Counted from the first letter of the stretch, positions 45,536-57,419 are shown. The stretch: 64,000 nt of DNA from Antilocapra americana (GCA_007570785.1 ML664161.1:7395035-7459034), one strand, 5' to 3'. Notes: a model not told the origin generated them from the letters alone. Made by a program: numbers and translations.

Positions 45536-46589
45536 AGTCACTTACTGCATAGCCATACCCTAGACCTGGCCATTCTGTGCATCCCACTCTCACCTGCTGA
45601 ACGTCTTTTCAGGCCACTTTCTCTAAAACTCTAAGTCCAGAAAACATTCAGTCTCACCAGATTGAGTCCCTTCCTGTCACTGTCTCTTGTCTTTCTAAGA
45701 TCTGTCCTTTCCTCCCTCCTACTTCGCTTACATTCCACACCCATCATTAACAACTGTTTACTTGTGATCCCTGTCCTTATTCCCAGTCCCTTATAGTCAC
45801 TTTTCCTTCTTGCCCTATGCCTGATAAAACCATGCTTCAATTCAGCTCCTTTCCACTTTCCACCTGCACCCAGCCACTGGGGCTGGGAATCATTTTATAT
45901 TCATGATTCCCAGCCTCAGTGGGTGCATAGAGCTGGCAGTCCTTCTATGTTGTCAAGATCCACTCTATCTTCTACTCCTTAGATCACTATTTCACATGTT
46001 CTCTTCTCTCTTTGAACCTCCAGGATCTCCTCGGTTTTTTAACCTCTTTCTATTTTATTGGAGGGGAAAAAATAATAGAGACTCCCAGAAGAGAACTTCT
46101 CTGTTCTCCCAGCTCCTACTTATCCCACTGTATCTGCTTTCCGCTTGTTTCCCTGGATAACTTAGTTGGGTTCCGATGTGAAGCCAAACCCTCCACCGTG
46201 TTCTTGATTGGATCCCTTCTCACCTGTCCACAAACATAGTTCCAGCAACCATCTCTTCTCTTTCCTAATCAACAATGTTTCTTCTTCTATGGTGTCATTT
46301 CCAGTAGCATACAAATATGCTGAATTATCACTCATCTTATAAAAATAAAGCAAAATCTGCCTTGATCTCACCCTCCCCTCTAACTACTGATCTCCTTTAC
46401 AGCAAAGCCCCTTGGATGAACCTTCTAGACCCAGTAATTCCCATTCCACTCTTTCCTAAATACACTTCAGTCAGGATTTCATTTTCAAAATTGCTTCCTG
46501 AAAGCTGCTCTTATCAAGATCTTCAGCAAACTTCATCTTACCACATTAAATGGTTGATTCTCGGTCTTCACCTTACACATCTGTTTTTT

Positions 46590-47090
46590 TGTGTGTGTTT
46601 GGAGGGGAGGGGGACTTTGTTCTCCTGACGTGGATGAGTGGGTGAGAGAGGAAGGTGTGAGAACCCAGCTCAGCAGAGACTTTGGGTATTCAGTGGAGTC
46701 CCAGAGCTGAGTTCTTCAAAGGAATGGATGGAGATTTGAGATGCAGCACAGGGAAGGAGGCAGAGGGGAAGAGAGGGCTTAATATTTTGGGAAGGCTGCA
46801 TCCTCAGCTGGCAGATATGGTCAAAGAATTATTTAAGTGCAGAAATTAGAGGTTTGCAGTCAGCCAAGTCTCCTTGTTATCTTAGATTCTTCATCTAGTC
46901 TACTTTATATATTCTGTGAGGAATGCTTTTGAGGAAAGGAAATCTATGTTTTATGTGATACAAGGTGTAAAGGAACAACTCATATGGATAGTGAGATTAC
47001 TTTCTGCTAACTGATTCAGCTATGGAAGATCAGAGCAGATAGCAATTGGGCTGCTTTGGAGTCCTCAAAGATGTTAAGATGGATGGATGT
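46590..47090. other. About 500-bp unidentified insertion in the L2 relic
   Basis: Lies between two L2 parts that are close neighbours in an intact L2. Starts with a gtgtgtgtttggaggggagg stretch. I recognise no family in it. Junctions are only approximate because the host is so diverged. Confidence 0.5.
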
Positions 47091-47394
47091 ATATCTTTGA
47101 TCACCCGCATTCACCTTTTTCATCTTATTGGCAGCATTTTACAGTTGGCCACTTTGTTTTTATTACCACCACTTGGCTTCCAGGGCATCACTCTCAGTTC
47201 TGTCCCTGGTTGCTCCTTCTCTGTCTCCTTTACTTGTTCCTTCTTACTTTTCCCAATCCCTGAACACTCTTGCAATAACCTCCAGTCTCACAGTGTTTTA
47301 AAATCTATTTACATGCTTTTCATTCTCAGATTTGTATTTCAAGCCTGAATGTCTTCCTCTAACTCCAGACTTACATATTCATCTTCCTAATGGG

Positions 47395-47440
47395 TATTGA
47401 ATAAATAACTACTTGGATATTGAATAAATAACTACTCAAC
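47395..47440 (+). repeat. 23-bp tandem duplication in the L2 relic
   Basis: tattgaataaataactact occurs at 47395-47413 and again at 47418-47436, a 23-bp period. Confidence 0.9.
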
Positions 47441-48539
47441 AGATGCCAGAATGAGCGTGAATCTCCTTCCACTCAAAATCTACTCCTCCCAATCTTCCTT
47501 GTGCTCCCAGTTGTGAAGACCAGAGAACTTGGAGTCATTCCTGACTCCTTTCTTTCTCTCCCATCACATTCAATTTATCAGAAAGCCTTTTTATTCCTTC
47601 TTCAAAATATAACCAGACTCCATATTTATCACACCTCCATTATTACATTTTGTCTAAGTCAGCACTGCCTCTCACCTCTTACTGTAGAACCCCCTTAACT
47701 TTGTCTTTTCTTCTGTGCTTATTCCTCTGAAATCTATTTCCAACACAGCATATGGAGTGAGCCTTTTAAAAATATAAGTAAAATTATGTAACTTCTCTGC
47801 TCAAGAAGCCTCCCAAGGATTCCCAACTCATTGAGACTAAAAATCAAAGTCCTTCCCATCACCTACTAGATCCTGCCTTCCTGACCTTTTCTCCCACCTC
47901 TCCCCCTGGCTTACTCTGCTCACACACTAGTGTCCTTCCCAAAGCATGCCAAGATTTCTCCTGCCTCAGGGCCTTTGCACTGGCTAGACCCTTTACCCTC
48001 AAATGTCATTCCATAGGTTCCTCATGGCTCATTCTCTCTACTCCAATAGTGCCTCAGTGAGGCCTTTCTTGACCATCTGATATAAAATAGTATCCACTCC
48101 ACTCTGGTATCCCTTATTCTTCCTGTCCTATTTTATTTTTCTTCAAAGCACTTACCATTATTTTATTTACTACATGTTTATTTGTTTGTTTATTGTTATC
48201 ACTCTCCTCCTCCTATAATGTAAGCTCAGTGAGAGCAAGACTTTATTCACAGCGGTATTTCCAGCCCCTATAACAGTGCTTGTTGCAGAGTAGGGCACTC
48301 TGGAAATATTTGCTGAATAAATGACTAATTAATTAAAACTTTTTTAAAAAATGAACATCCATGGCTTTTACTGATGTTTCAGAGAAGGTAGAGTATCACA
48401 CACTGAAGTCAGAGAATGCTTTGATGAGAGGATAAATCCAGACACTGAAGGATGGGTAGAATGTTGATGAGGTTAAGGGAAAGCATTCAGGTGAGAAGCA
48501 GATAAATACTAAGAGTTGAAGACAGAAAACATCAGCAAC

Positions 48540-48737
48540 ATGTATGAGCATCTACTACATAAGCCAAGTACTTCCTTATCTCATATCATTCTCATGATCA
48601 CTGTAGCAGAGAGCTTTTATTACATCTATTTTATAAATGAGGAAACTTTGTTTCAGGTATTTTTCCCAGAACCTATAACTAGTAAGTTGCAAGCCATTCT
48701 TGCAGTTGAGGTTTAGCTGTATCCAGAGCCCATTCTC
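48540..48737 (+). mobile_element. MIR SINE
   Basis: Forward MIR: gagcatctactacataagcc, tattttataaatgaggaaac, ctagtaagttgcaagccatt and a final tccagagccc. Nearly full length. Confidence 0.75.
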
Positions 48738-48811
48738 TTTCCCATGTTTTAAATCATCATCACTATTACCAGTGCTATTCACACTCCTGACCTCTCCTCT
48801 TTGAGGATCCT

Positions 48812-49015
48812 TGAAAGTGTTAGTCACTCAGTCGTGTCTGACTCTTGGCGACCCCACGGACTGTAGCCCTCCAGGCTCCTTTCTCCATGGAATTCTCCAG
48901 GCAAGAATACTGGAGTGAGTAGCCTTCTCCCAGGGGATCTTCCCAACCCAGGGATCAAACCTGGGTCTCCTGCATTAAAGGCAAATTCTTTACCATCTGA
49001 GCCCCCAGGGAAGCC
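48812..49015 (-). mobile_element. Bov-tA SINE, antisense
   Basis: Reverse copy: agtgttagtcactcagtcgt, ggcaagaatactggagtgag and ccatctgagcccccagggaa. Flanks ctctttgaggatcct (48797-48811) and ctctatgaggatctt (49016-49030) are the target duplication with two mismatches. Confidence 0.94.
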
Positions 49016-49030
49016 CTCTATGAGGATCTT

Positions 49031-49639
49031 TATTGGTATTTAATTAAATGATACATAAGAAATAGTGGTGCTAACAGATATATTCTCAAATCCTGCTCAA
49101 TAATCTAGCCAAAATTAAACATCTCTTAAGCTTGCTTACATTGGTAGCAGCACAGTTTCCGTGTTGTGGACAGTATTTCTCTGGTGGTCATCTCAGCATG
49201 AAACATCTGTCCGTTTACTTCTTTGTTGAGGCTGAATGGAACATTCCATCATTGGAAAGTAAAGCTTCAAGTTTAAATTTGAAATCTTTATTCCTATCTG
49301 GCAAATTGGTGCTGTCCTTAACAATTTGGAAAAAAGTGATGTTTTTGCTGCCATCAGCTACAAAGTGTTGGATGCTCACAGTGCAATTTATCAGATTCAC
49401 TTAGATTCCAGGTGACTCTGATCTAGTGGCTATGAAGAGTATTAAGCTAATTGTTATTTTATCCTCCTCCACCCTCAATGTTTCTGACATTGAAGTAATT
49501 GAATCTGGATAGAATCAGGAATTAAAACATTTTGTTCATCACTGAAATTCATGGGACCACCAGGGAGAGGAGAAAGGAAAATTTTTGTTGTCTTTTCTAA
49601 AACCTATTGCCTTCAGAATAAAATTTAAAGAAAGAATCA
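49031..49639. other. Unassigned DNA
   Basis: No repeat recognised. A 61-codon reverse frame at 49215-49400 has a protein-like composition but I cannot identify it. Confidence 0.4.
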
Positions 49640-50085
49640 TTGTTCAGTTATATTGTGGCAATAAACATCCCCAAATTTCAGGCACAACAGCAAAGCAACT
49701 GGTTTATTTCTCAGTTGTGTTTCATGTTAGTCATGGGTCATTGTGGGGTCAACTGTGGTTCTGCTCCGTGGATCACTTTCATTCCAAAACTCAGCTAAAA
49801 GAGCAGGTCCTCTATGAAATAAGCCATTCTGGTGCAGAGGAGGAAAAGCAAGAGAGCTATTGGAAACAAAGACTCTTAAGGTTTTGCTCAAACATAGCCT
49901 ACGTGGTCTATATGGCAGGGTCCAGGCAAGTCACATGACCAAGCCCAATGTCAATGGGGCAGAAATGTATGCTCCTCCTATTGGAGACACTGAAAATCCC
50001 AGGGCAATGAATGGGGATGTGTACTTCTCTTGCAGAAAGAAAGAATGGAGAGCCAGGAACCATGATAAAATATAACACACATTCC
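49640..50085 (-). mobile_element. Ancient LTR-like repeat, family unresolved
   Basis: Starts with caaagcaactggtttatttc and tcagttgtgtttcatgttag, and has gtcactttcattccaaaac-like order with ctcagctaaaagagcaggtc. Its right part has aggcaagtcacatgaccaag and cccaatgtcaatggggcaga. The order fits an old mammalian LTR-like repeat in reverse. Confidence 0.5.
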
Positions 50086-50110
50086 TTATCATAGCATTCA
50101 AAATCCATAG

Positions 50111-50245
50111 GAGGAATTTCCTGGCAGTCCAATGGTTAGGACACAGCACTTTCAGTACTGTGGGTCTGGGTTTGACCCTGATTGGGGAACCTGCAACCTG
50201 AGAAACATGGCCAGAAAACAAAAACAAACCAAAGAAAGCCATTGA
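50111..50245 (+). mobile_element. CHR/CHRL-type tRNA SINE
   Basis: Forward short form: gaggaatttcctggcagtcc, aatggttaggacacagcact, gggtttgaccctgattgggg and an A-rich tail (aaaacaaaaacaaacc). Confidence 0.8.
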
Positions 50246-50389
50246 AAGTTCAGTTTCATGTCCCTCCACATCCCTCCTTTTGTCTGTGTTCTGGCCTCCT
50301 GTCCTCTAACCACCATACTCTCACATGTCCATGTCTGTTTCCTCAGTCAAATATGCAATTCTCTCCATTTTCTGCCAACTGGAAGTTGC

Positions 50390-50692
50390 TCTAAGCCTTT
50401 AAGGTCCAGCTCTATAGATGGACCATCCAGTAGATGTCATCTATTTTATAAAGCATCTTTCAATTCCCCAGTTTCAATCAAATACTTCTCTTTTGCAGCT
50501 AGTGGGGCAAACTGGTGGTATGTCTCTCTAGCTCTAACTTTATAATCTTCCTTGGCAAGTTTAGATAGAAAGATCCTTGAGGGGAGAACCCAGGAATTCT
50601 ATGTTGGCATTCCTCTCTTGCTTCTTTGGGGTCAGAGTCTTGACCCTAGTAGTTATTTAATAAATTCCACTGAATGACTAAAAACCTACACA
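50390..50692 (+). mobile_element. L2/L3 (CR1-type) LINE 3' relic
   Basis: gcctttaaggtccagctcta, agatccttgaggggagaacc and agttatttaataaattccac with actgaatg at the end resemble CR1-clade LINE 3' ends. Diverged. Confidence 0.45.
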
Positions 50693-50847
50693 TTCACCAT
50701 CAAGCTTATCCATAATGTGAAATTTTAAGGCTTTTCTACAGAAGGCATATGTAAGCAAACCTCAGAGAGGAATCTTTGGGGAACTTTCCTCAGTCAGAAA
50801 CAGTCACAGAGGTGATTCTGTGGGTTCCACAGTCTAGATTCTTCCAG

Positions 50848-50884
50848 TTGTGTGTGTGTGAGTGTGTGTGTGTGTGTGTGTGTA
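50848..50884. repeat. (GT)n microsatellite, interrupted
   Basis: gtgtgtgtgtgagtgtgtgt and further GT units, with one A interruption and a terminal tatg. Confidence 0.92.
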
Positions 50885-51144
50885 TGATAACCCCTACCTT
50901 TCCATTGATAAAGCATTATGGGTACCATGTTTTCATAGCAACATTGCTCCCTTGCCAATGACTGCTACATTGAGAAGTGGTGTTTATTTTCTTTCTTTTT
51001 CACTGCAGTGTTAGCTTCTCACCTTTGGCATTCCACTTGAGGCACTAGTCTGTGGCCTCTCAGTAGGAAGAGTGGTGGGGAAAGAATGGGCCGCAGGAGA
51101 GGTGCTTTGAATGCAATGGAAAAAGAAAGCGCTGACAACCAGAG

Positions 51145-51245
51145 AAGCTGAGTTAGATCTGTCTCCACTCCTAACTACCTTTGTAGCCTTGAGTGAGTTA
51201 CTCGACTTGACTGCCCCTTCAGTTTTCTTATTTATTAAAAAAAAG
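51145..51245 (-). mobile_element. MIR relic, antisense
   Basis: gatctgtctccactcctaac, tagccttgagtgagttactc and gccccttcagttttcttatt match the reverse MIR core, then an A-rich stretch. Confidence 0.6.
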
Positions 51246-51961
51246 AAAAAAGAAAAGGATAAATAGATAGGAAAGGATGTAAGGATATTGTATTGGCACC
51301 AATGTATGAAAAGAACCCAATATCATTTTGGCATATTTTATGCTTAAAAGTCAGTGCTACAAGAATCACTTGTTCCATATGGGTTACTGGCACACTTGGT
51401 GTCATTAGCAAAATGGTCTTGATGTGTTGCCAGTATGGAATAAGCCCTTGGTTCCTAACTAGCTTCTTCAGTCTGATCCCATCTGTTTTATCCTCGGCTT
51501 TAATAAATTCAGGGGTTAGATATGAATTCGACTTGGTGAGTCTAATCATGTGTCATGTGAACATGGTTGTGAAAAATCAAGGCTAATAACCCCACCCTTC
51601 TAGTTCCTGGGGAGAAAGACAGACTCCACTGGGAAGTTGGGAAGGGACTTACAGGTTCCTGACCTTCTGAGCCATTTACATGAAAGTTGTTCACTCCACT
51701 TGAAGGTTAGAATATGAAACCACTGTGATTAGGGAACTGGGCTCTCACCTTCAAGCATGCTCTTTTCTTCCTTCTACTTAAGAAATGTGCTGGATTTTAT
51801 GAAAGAAGTCTGGCTGTTCCTTTGAATAGGTAGACATGTATATGCAAAACTTTGTTCTTCTGTCCTGAGTATGGGCAAAAAAAACCCCAGTTTTATCATA
51901 TTTCAGAGGAGTCTATAACTTTCCATTTCCAGCAACTCCATCTTTCTTTCCTTATAGTAAT
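51246..51961. other. Unassigned DNA
   Basis: No repeat recognised. Overlapping frames of 104 (reverse) and 97 (forward) codons at 51235-51586 cover the same DNA and show no motif. Confidence 0.4.
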
Positions 51962-53010
51962 TGTATTAGTCAGGATTCTTCAGAGGAAAATGTAGAGAAA
52001 GAACTAAAAGGAATGTGTGTGTGTACTTATTCCATATTCTGTTGGACCTCTTTTTATATATGTTATAATAGATAGATAGAGAGGGGGAGAGAGAGAGATT
52101 TATTTTAAGAAATTGGCTCACATCATTATGGAGGCTTGGTGAGTCATTCAAACCGATGAGGTGGGCTGGCAGGCTGGAGACTCAGGGAAGAGTTGTTCAA
52201 GTCCAAAGGCAGTCTTCTGCAGAATTCTTGTTTTGTTTGGGGGAGGTTAGTTTTCGTTCTGTTAAAATCCCAACTAATTGTATGAGGCCCACCCCCATTA
52301 TGGAAAGTAATTTGCTTTACTCAAAGTCCCTCAATTTAAATGTTAGTCTCATCCAAAAAAAGTCTTCACAGAAGCATCCAGAATAACATCTGATCAAATA
52401 TCTGCATACCCTATTTACAATAGCCAGAACATGGAAGCAACCTAGATGTCTTTTGATAGATGAATGGATAAAGAAGTTGTGATACATATATACAATGGGA
52501 TATTATTCAGCCATAAAAAGGAACGAATTTGAGTCAGTTGAACTGAGGTAGATGAACCTAGAGCCTATTATAGAGTAAAGTAAGTCAGAAAGAGAAAAAC
52601 GTATATCATCTATTAATGCATATATATGGAATCTAGAAAAATTATACTGATGAACCTATTTGCAAGGCAGGAATAGAGACATAGGTATAGAGAATGGACT
52701 TGTAGATACAGTGGGACAAGGAGAGGGTGAGACTACTGAGAGAGTAGCATTGAAGCATATACATTACCATATGTAAAACAGGGAGCTCAGCCCAATGCTC
52801 TGTGACAACCTAGAGGGGAAGGATGGGGTGGGGGTGGGAGAGAGGTTCCAGAGAGAGGGGATATATGTATATTTATGGCTGATTTATATTTCTGTACCGC
52901 AGAAACCAACACAACGTTGGAAAGCAATTATCCTCCAATTAAAAAAAATTCTCAAAGTATCTACACACCATAATCTCACTAAACTGAGACACAAATTTAA
53001 TCATTGCAAT
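51962..53010 (-). mobile_element. MLT2-like (ERVL) LTR, antisense, split by L1
   Basis: Begins ttgtattagtcaggattctt and cttcagaggaaaatgtagag, then gagatttattttaagaaatt and ggctcacatcattatggagg, and ctgtgaggcccac-like gtatgaggcccacccccatt. After the L1, the last about 40 bp (accataatctcactaaactg) completes the LTR. Reverse orientation, no internal sequence. Confidence 0.75.
52411..52952 (+). mobile_element. Ruminant L1 3' end inside an LTR
   Basis: 5'-truncated forward L1: acaatagccagaacatggaa, tgggatattattcagccata, cgcagaaaccaacacaacgt, and tail tcctccaattaaaaaaaatt. Target duplications caaatatctgcatacc (52395-52410) and caaagtatctacacacc (52953-52969), diverged by age, show that it split the older LTR. 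Confidence 0.92.
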
Positions 53011-55174
53011 AATATAAAACAGCAAACAGCCCACTGATGTGAGAAGTAGAGTCATAGGAACTAAGAACAAAAAGGAACCTTTGAGAACATATATAGTCTG
53101 ACCTCTTTCACCTTGCAGATAGAAGGCTCTGAGTTTACACACCTCCTTAGCCAGAAAGCTGGGACTTGATCTCAGATCCCTGACTCTTCCTCTGATTGCC
53201 AAATTCACTATTGGTTATTTAATTCAATATGAGACACAATTTAATGTCCTTCCATGAAAATTAGACAAAGTCAACTTTAGATTTGGGTTATTTGTATGGC
53301 ACCTGCCAAGCAAATTACAATTAGACTCACATTTTCTTCCTAACACAATGTAAAAAAAAAAAAAAATGTAATTTGAGACAAAAACAACAAAAGGGGGATG
53401 GAGCTTGTTAGGAGCAGAGTTTTTGTATACTATTGAACCGAAATTATTATTAGTTCAACCTAGATTGTTACCGATTTAAGACGTTAATTATAATCTGCTT
53501 TTTCTGAGGTAGCCCAAGTCATCCATGGAGGAAGCCAGTGAGTGAATTCCCTGAGCTGGAAGGACTAGTCTTAATGTATAAGAAAAAATGTATGCTTCAG
53601 TGAAAAACTCTGACTTGTCTAAAGCACATGCTTCTAGGCTGTCTGACTCTGATTCCATGGGAGCTATTTTCATCTGAATACTGTAGATAACTGATAGCAA
53701 TGCAAACCAACTGTTTTTATAAACATGAGAATGAATTCTCTGCATAGGAGGGACAGCCCTTCCCCTAACCCCAAAAAAAGGTGGTTTTACCTCCATTTTC
53801 ACATTTATTTCAACAGTCCTTTAGTTGATATGACTTTGAGGTATAAATTTATGCTTCTTTGATTCTGCTTAATCTAGTTATAACAGCTGCCTGGTTCTTC
53901 AATTAATGAGTCAAATAAAATCTTTAACATGAGTTCATTTTATAGCTCTATGAGAATCATGATTCTGCCTTTTTTGGAAAATTATCCTTTAAGGAATGTC
54001 ATGCCTTTTCCAGCACATAAAAAGAATGCTCTGCTGAATTAAAATCTACCCTCTGTACCGCATCCATTCAGCTTCATTCTGCTTTAAATCCTCACATTGA
54101 AAAAAAAAGTTCAATTAGGTTTTCACAGGATTTGCTGCATTCAAATCTACGGGGGGAGGGGCGGGAATCAAAGTGGAAATAGAGACTCTGGCAGCAAAGA
54201 AAATAGATTGGAGAAGAGATGGAAGAACATATGGATTTCTTAATCACTTAGTTGAGGATCTGAGAAACTAGACTGAGTTAGGAGAAGGCGGGAAATAGGA
54301 TAAATAACGTCTCAAAGCAATTGCCTCTGAGACCTGCCCAAATCATCAGTTATCCCTCTAATGGGCTGTTTTTCTCCACCCCCACACTCCACATAAACTT
54401 CTAAAATGGCTTATTAGCAAATATATTGGGCTCCATTCATCTTGGGAACGTTTTATTCTATGCAGTCTGGGCTCCCCAGCTCCTAGGGAACAGCCAGGAA
54501 AGATCTCAAGAAGTTAGTTCTTCAGGCGAGTTCTTAGGAAGATGACAGAACAGAGGGGACCTCCTTGTCTTCCTCTGCTCCCTCTATAACCTGAATCCCT
54601 CAAAGCTTTATAAGCATGTCAAGGCAAGGGGACGTGCAGGAAATACTCAGCAAGCTAAACCCAGGATCCCCCACCCACCCACTTTGCCCAGAAGGTTGAG
54701 TGGGTTTTCCTATTGCTATTAGTTTTCCTATTGCATTTGTCCCTGCCAGGTCACTCTGTGCTCCAGCTTCTCAATGGCATTTCTGGATGTCTGTTGCCAT
54801 GGCCACTACTTTTCAAAAAGATCCCTCCACCATCAGCTTCATTGTCTTTGTCTACTTGCTTGAAGGTCCTGTTGCTCATTCCTTCCAGACGGTAGAGCTT
54901 TCATTGGATCCCAGAGGATACTCAAGTCCTTAACTCCTCACCATCTTCTCTGGTGGGAAAAGCTCCTGGGGGTTTTACCTTACCTTACCCTATCTTACTT
55001 TGGCTATTCTCTCTCCCATGGCCCCATCAGTAGTCCAGATCTTTGTCTTCTCTTTTCTGAGGTATGCAGCAGTCTCCTAAAGATTGTATTAGGTTGGGGA
55101 AACAAACCCCAAAGTTCTATTGTATTAACATGACGCACATGCAGTCCTCGTTGCCAGGTTTACACCACGGCTCT
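53011..55174. other. Repeat-poor AT-rich DNA, 2.2 kb
   Basis: No interspersed repeat recognised, apart from a poly(A) run at about 53352-53366. Reverse frames of 89 and 104 codons (52939-53208, 53488-53802) have no recognisable domain. Confidence 0.4.
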
Positions 55175-55408
55175 TGTCGACCCAGTGCCACAGTTGTAAA
55201 GACTCTGCCTGTAATGCAGGAGACTTGGGTTTGATCCCTGGATTGGAAAGATCCCCTGGGGAAGGACATGGCAACCCACTCCAGTATTCTTGCCTGGAGA
55301 ATTCCATGAACAGAGGAGCCTGACAGGCTACAATCCATGGGGTCGCGAAGAGTCGACACAACTGAGCAATTGAGCACAACTGAGCAACTGTGACAACACA
55401 CACACACT
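55175..55408 (+). mobile_element. Bov-tA SINE
   Basis: Forward copy: agttgtaaagactctgcctg, gtttgatccctggattggaa, ctccagtattcttgcctgga and ggctacaatccatggggtcg. It ends in a gcacaactgagcaact duplication and an acacacac tail. Confidence 0.93.
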
Positions 55409-55529
55409 CCATTGGTCATAGCAAGTCGCAAGGCCAGTCTGGAGTTCATGTGGCAGAGGAAGGAGACACCACCTCTTTATGGGAAGAGTAGCAAAGAATT
55501 TGTGGCCATCTTTAATGAGCCAAGTACAG

Positions 55530-55726
55530 TAAAAATAAATGATAACAAATATTTGCACAGTGCTTGAGAACTGTTCACAAACATCTACTTGAATAAGTTA
55601 GACTTTGTTTTTACTCCCATTTTTCCAGATAAAAAAACCCCATGGCATATTTAAGTGACTTTCCCAATATCACTTGTCTAAGAAGTAACAAAATGGGGGC
55701 TTACATTAGGTCTCCTTGTTTTTATA
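55530..55726 (+). mobile_element. MIR SINE
   Basis: Forward MIR: tttgcacagtgcttgagaac, tttttactcccatttttcca, gtgactttcccaatatcact. Moderately diverged. Confidence 0.7.
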
Positions 55727-55873
55727 TTATGCTTTTCCCTCAACTTCTCACTGTCTAGTTTTAGCTCCAAGAGAACATGGAAAAAATTCCTTTCATTTTC
55801 CATTTGCATTAATTTTGGTGACCCCACATGCTAGAGAAATAGAAGAGCTATGAAAAACAGACTAAGGAAACAG

Positions 55874-55919
55874 ATGAACTGAAACACATAATATTTATGA
55901 ACTGAAACACATAATATTT
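55874..55919 (+). repeat. Perfect 23-bp tandem duplication
   Basis: Units 55874-55896 and 55897-55919 are identical and start atgaactgaaacacataata. Confidence 0.97.
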
Positions 55920-56724
55920 ATGACCCTAAACTGTAACTTTTAGGTTTTACTGAATAAGTTAAAGGTAAGAGGCAAAGCCCCAAGAAAAAGCTATCAATGT
56001 GTATAATGATCATGGTTCTCATTTATCAAATAAATGATTACAGACATTTTGAGGGTGGATCTGAGCGAAGTTTCCTTTGAGCTGATGACTGTCACAGTTA
56101 CTCTCAAGTGTACACGTCTCAGTATGTTATTCTGAAATAGTATCTTAGTTCCTGGGATGAGGCCATAGCAGCCACTTTAGCTGATAGTGAGAAAAGAAAG
56201 AAGTAAAGTAGAAGGGATGGGAAGGAGGCAGGAAGCAGCAGGAAGGAGGAGCAGCCTAGAGAAACCCAGTCTCGTTTAGCTACCCAAGCGCTCTGCCATC
56301 CCCCAGCCCCAGAATGGGCAGAACTCTGCCAGAGGCTGCCTGGGACATCCCAGGGCAGAAGAGAGCCCAACAGAGGGGCAAGTGGGAGCTGAAATCCTCC
56401 TGCATTCCACACTCCAACCAGGAGGTGTGAACAGACTGTGCCTACTCAGGGTGGGGCAGGGAGAGTTTCCTGTTTTACCTCTAAGGCACATTTCTTTCCC
56501 CGTGTCATGAACAGGGAGGAGGTGCATTTGTCTAACTGTCACAAAGGCACCCTAAGCCCCACAGCCGATGAGCTGCTCACTGCAAAGTAGGCTTCAATTT
56601 CATAAATTAAAAAGTCCTACTGTAGCACTGCCCTTTCAAAAACCTGTCATCCCTGACCTCGACTCTCATGTGGATCACAGTCAGTGGCCTCGCAGCATGG
56701 AAACCTGCCCAGACTTGTTTGGGG
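55920..56724. other. Unassigned DNA
   Basis: No repeat recognised. Reverse frames of 97 and 88 codons (56119-56412, 56276-56542) overlap in a GC-richer patch and are not called. Confidence 0.4.
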
Positions 56725-56872
56725 TTTTTCCACTGGCTGCTCCTCAGGCCACTTGTCAGGTCACTCAGCTTCTCTTCCTCCCATTCCTGTCTTTGAAATG
56801 AGCGAGGTGGACCAGATGACCTTGGCGTCCCTTCCCGGTTATAACATGCTGTGGCTTGTAATTCAGTGAATG
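56725..56872 (-). mobile_element. MIR-like relic, antisense
   Basis: tgaaatgagcgaggtggacc, agatgaccttggcgtccctt and cccggttataacatgctgtg fit the reverse of the MIR-like element at 6950-7040. Confidence 0.5.
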
Positions 56873-57007
56873 AAAATAAGTCAGGGAGTGGGTCAGACAG
56901 GAAAGTCCAGTCTGGGCTTCTCTCTGGGTATCTTTATTTTCTATTTTCTTCTTTCTGGCCATTTTGTTCGGTCCTACCTTATACTTGTAATCAGAGGACT
57001 ACAGCTT

Positions 57008-57230
57008 CCCAGGTGGCACTAATGGTAAAGAACCCACCTACCAATGCAGGAGACCTAAGAGACATAGCTTTGATTCCTGGGTTGGGAAGACCCCTTGGAG
57101 GAGGACACAGCAACCCATTCCAGCATTCCTGCCCGGAGAATCCCATGGACAGAGGAGCCTGGCAGGCTGCAGCTCATCAAGTGACAAAGACTGAAGCGAC
57201 TTAGCACATACAGGTATCCAGAGGAAAAAA
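57008..57230 (+). mobile_element. Bov-tA SINE
   Basis: Forward copy: ggcactaatggtaaagaacc, ctgggttgggaagacccctt, gcattcctgcccggagaatc, gactgaagcgacttagcaca. Flanks gactacagctt (56997-57007) and gattacagctt (57231-57241) are the target duplication. The head carries an extra agacctaagagacatagctt stretch. Confidence 0.93.
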
Positions 57231-57309
57231 GATTACAGCTTGAGATAAGATCAAGACTAGCAAATATAAACAAACATTTGGTTTCTTCCTCTCCCTCTGT
57301 GCACACTTA

Positions 57310-57390
57310 TCCAAGCACACATATATCCATGTGTGTACACATGAACACATGCACAGATGTGCACACAGATGTACACGTATACACACGTTG
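57310..57390. repeat. Imperfect CA-rich repeat
   Basis: Degenerate runs of acacat, gtgtacacatgaac, gcacacagatgtac. Low complexity. Confidence 0.6.
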
Positions 57391-57419
57391 AGCTTAGGAC
57401 AGACCTTTCCTCATTTCAA

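Larger units (their letters stand above)
45545..48328 (+). mobile_element. Long L2 LINE relic, interrupted
   Basis: Forward L2 covering much of the reverse transcriptase ORF and the 3' end. 5' part: ccagaagagaacttctctgt, ttccagtagcatacaaatat, aagctgctcttatcaagatc (46503 on). A stretch at about 46590-47090 does not fit L2. It resumes with gcagcattttacagttggcc, ggcttccagggcatcactct, cttggagtcattcctgactc, ctcctgcctcagggcctttg and ends aaatatttgctgaataaatg. All frames are broken. Confidence 0.75.
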
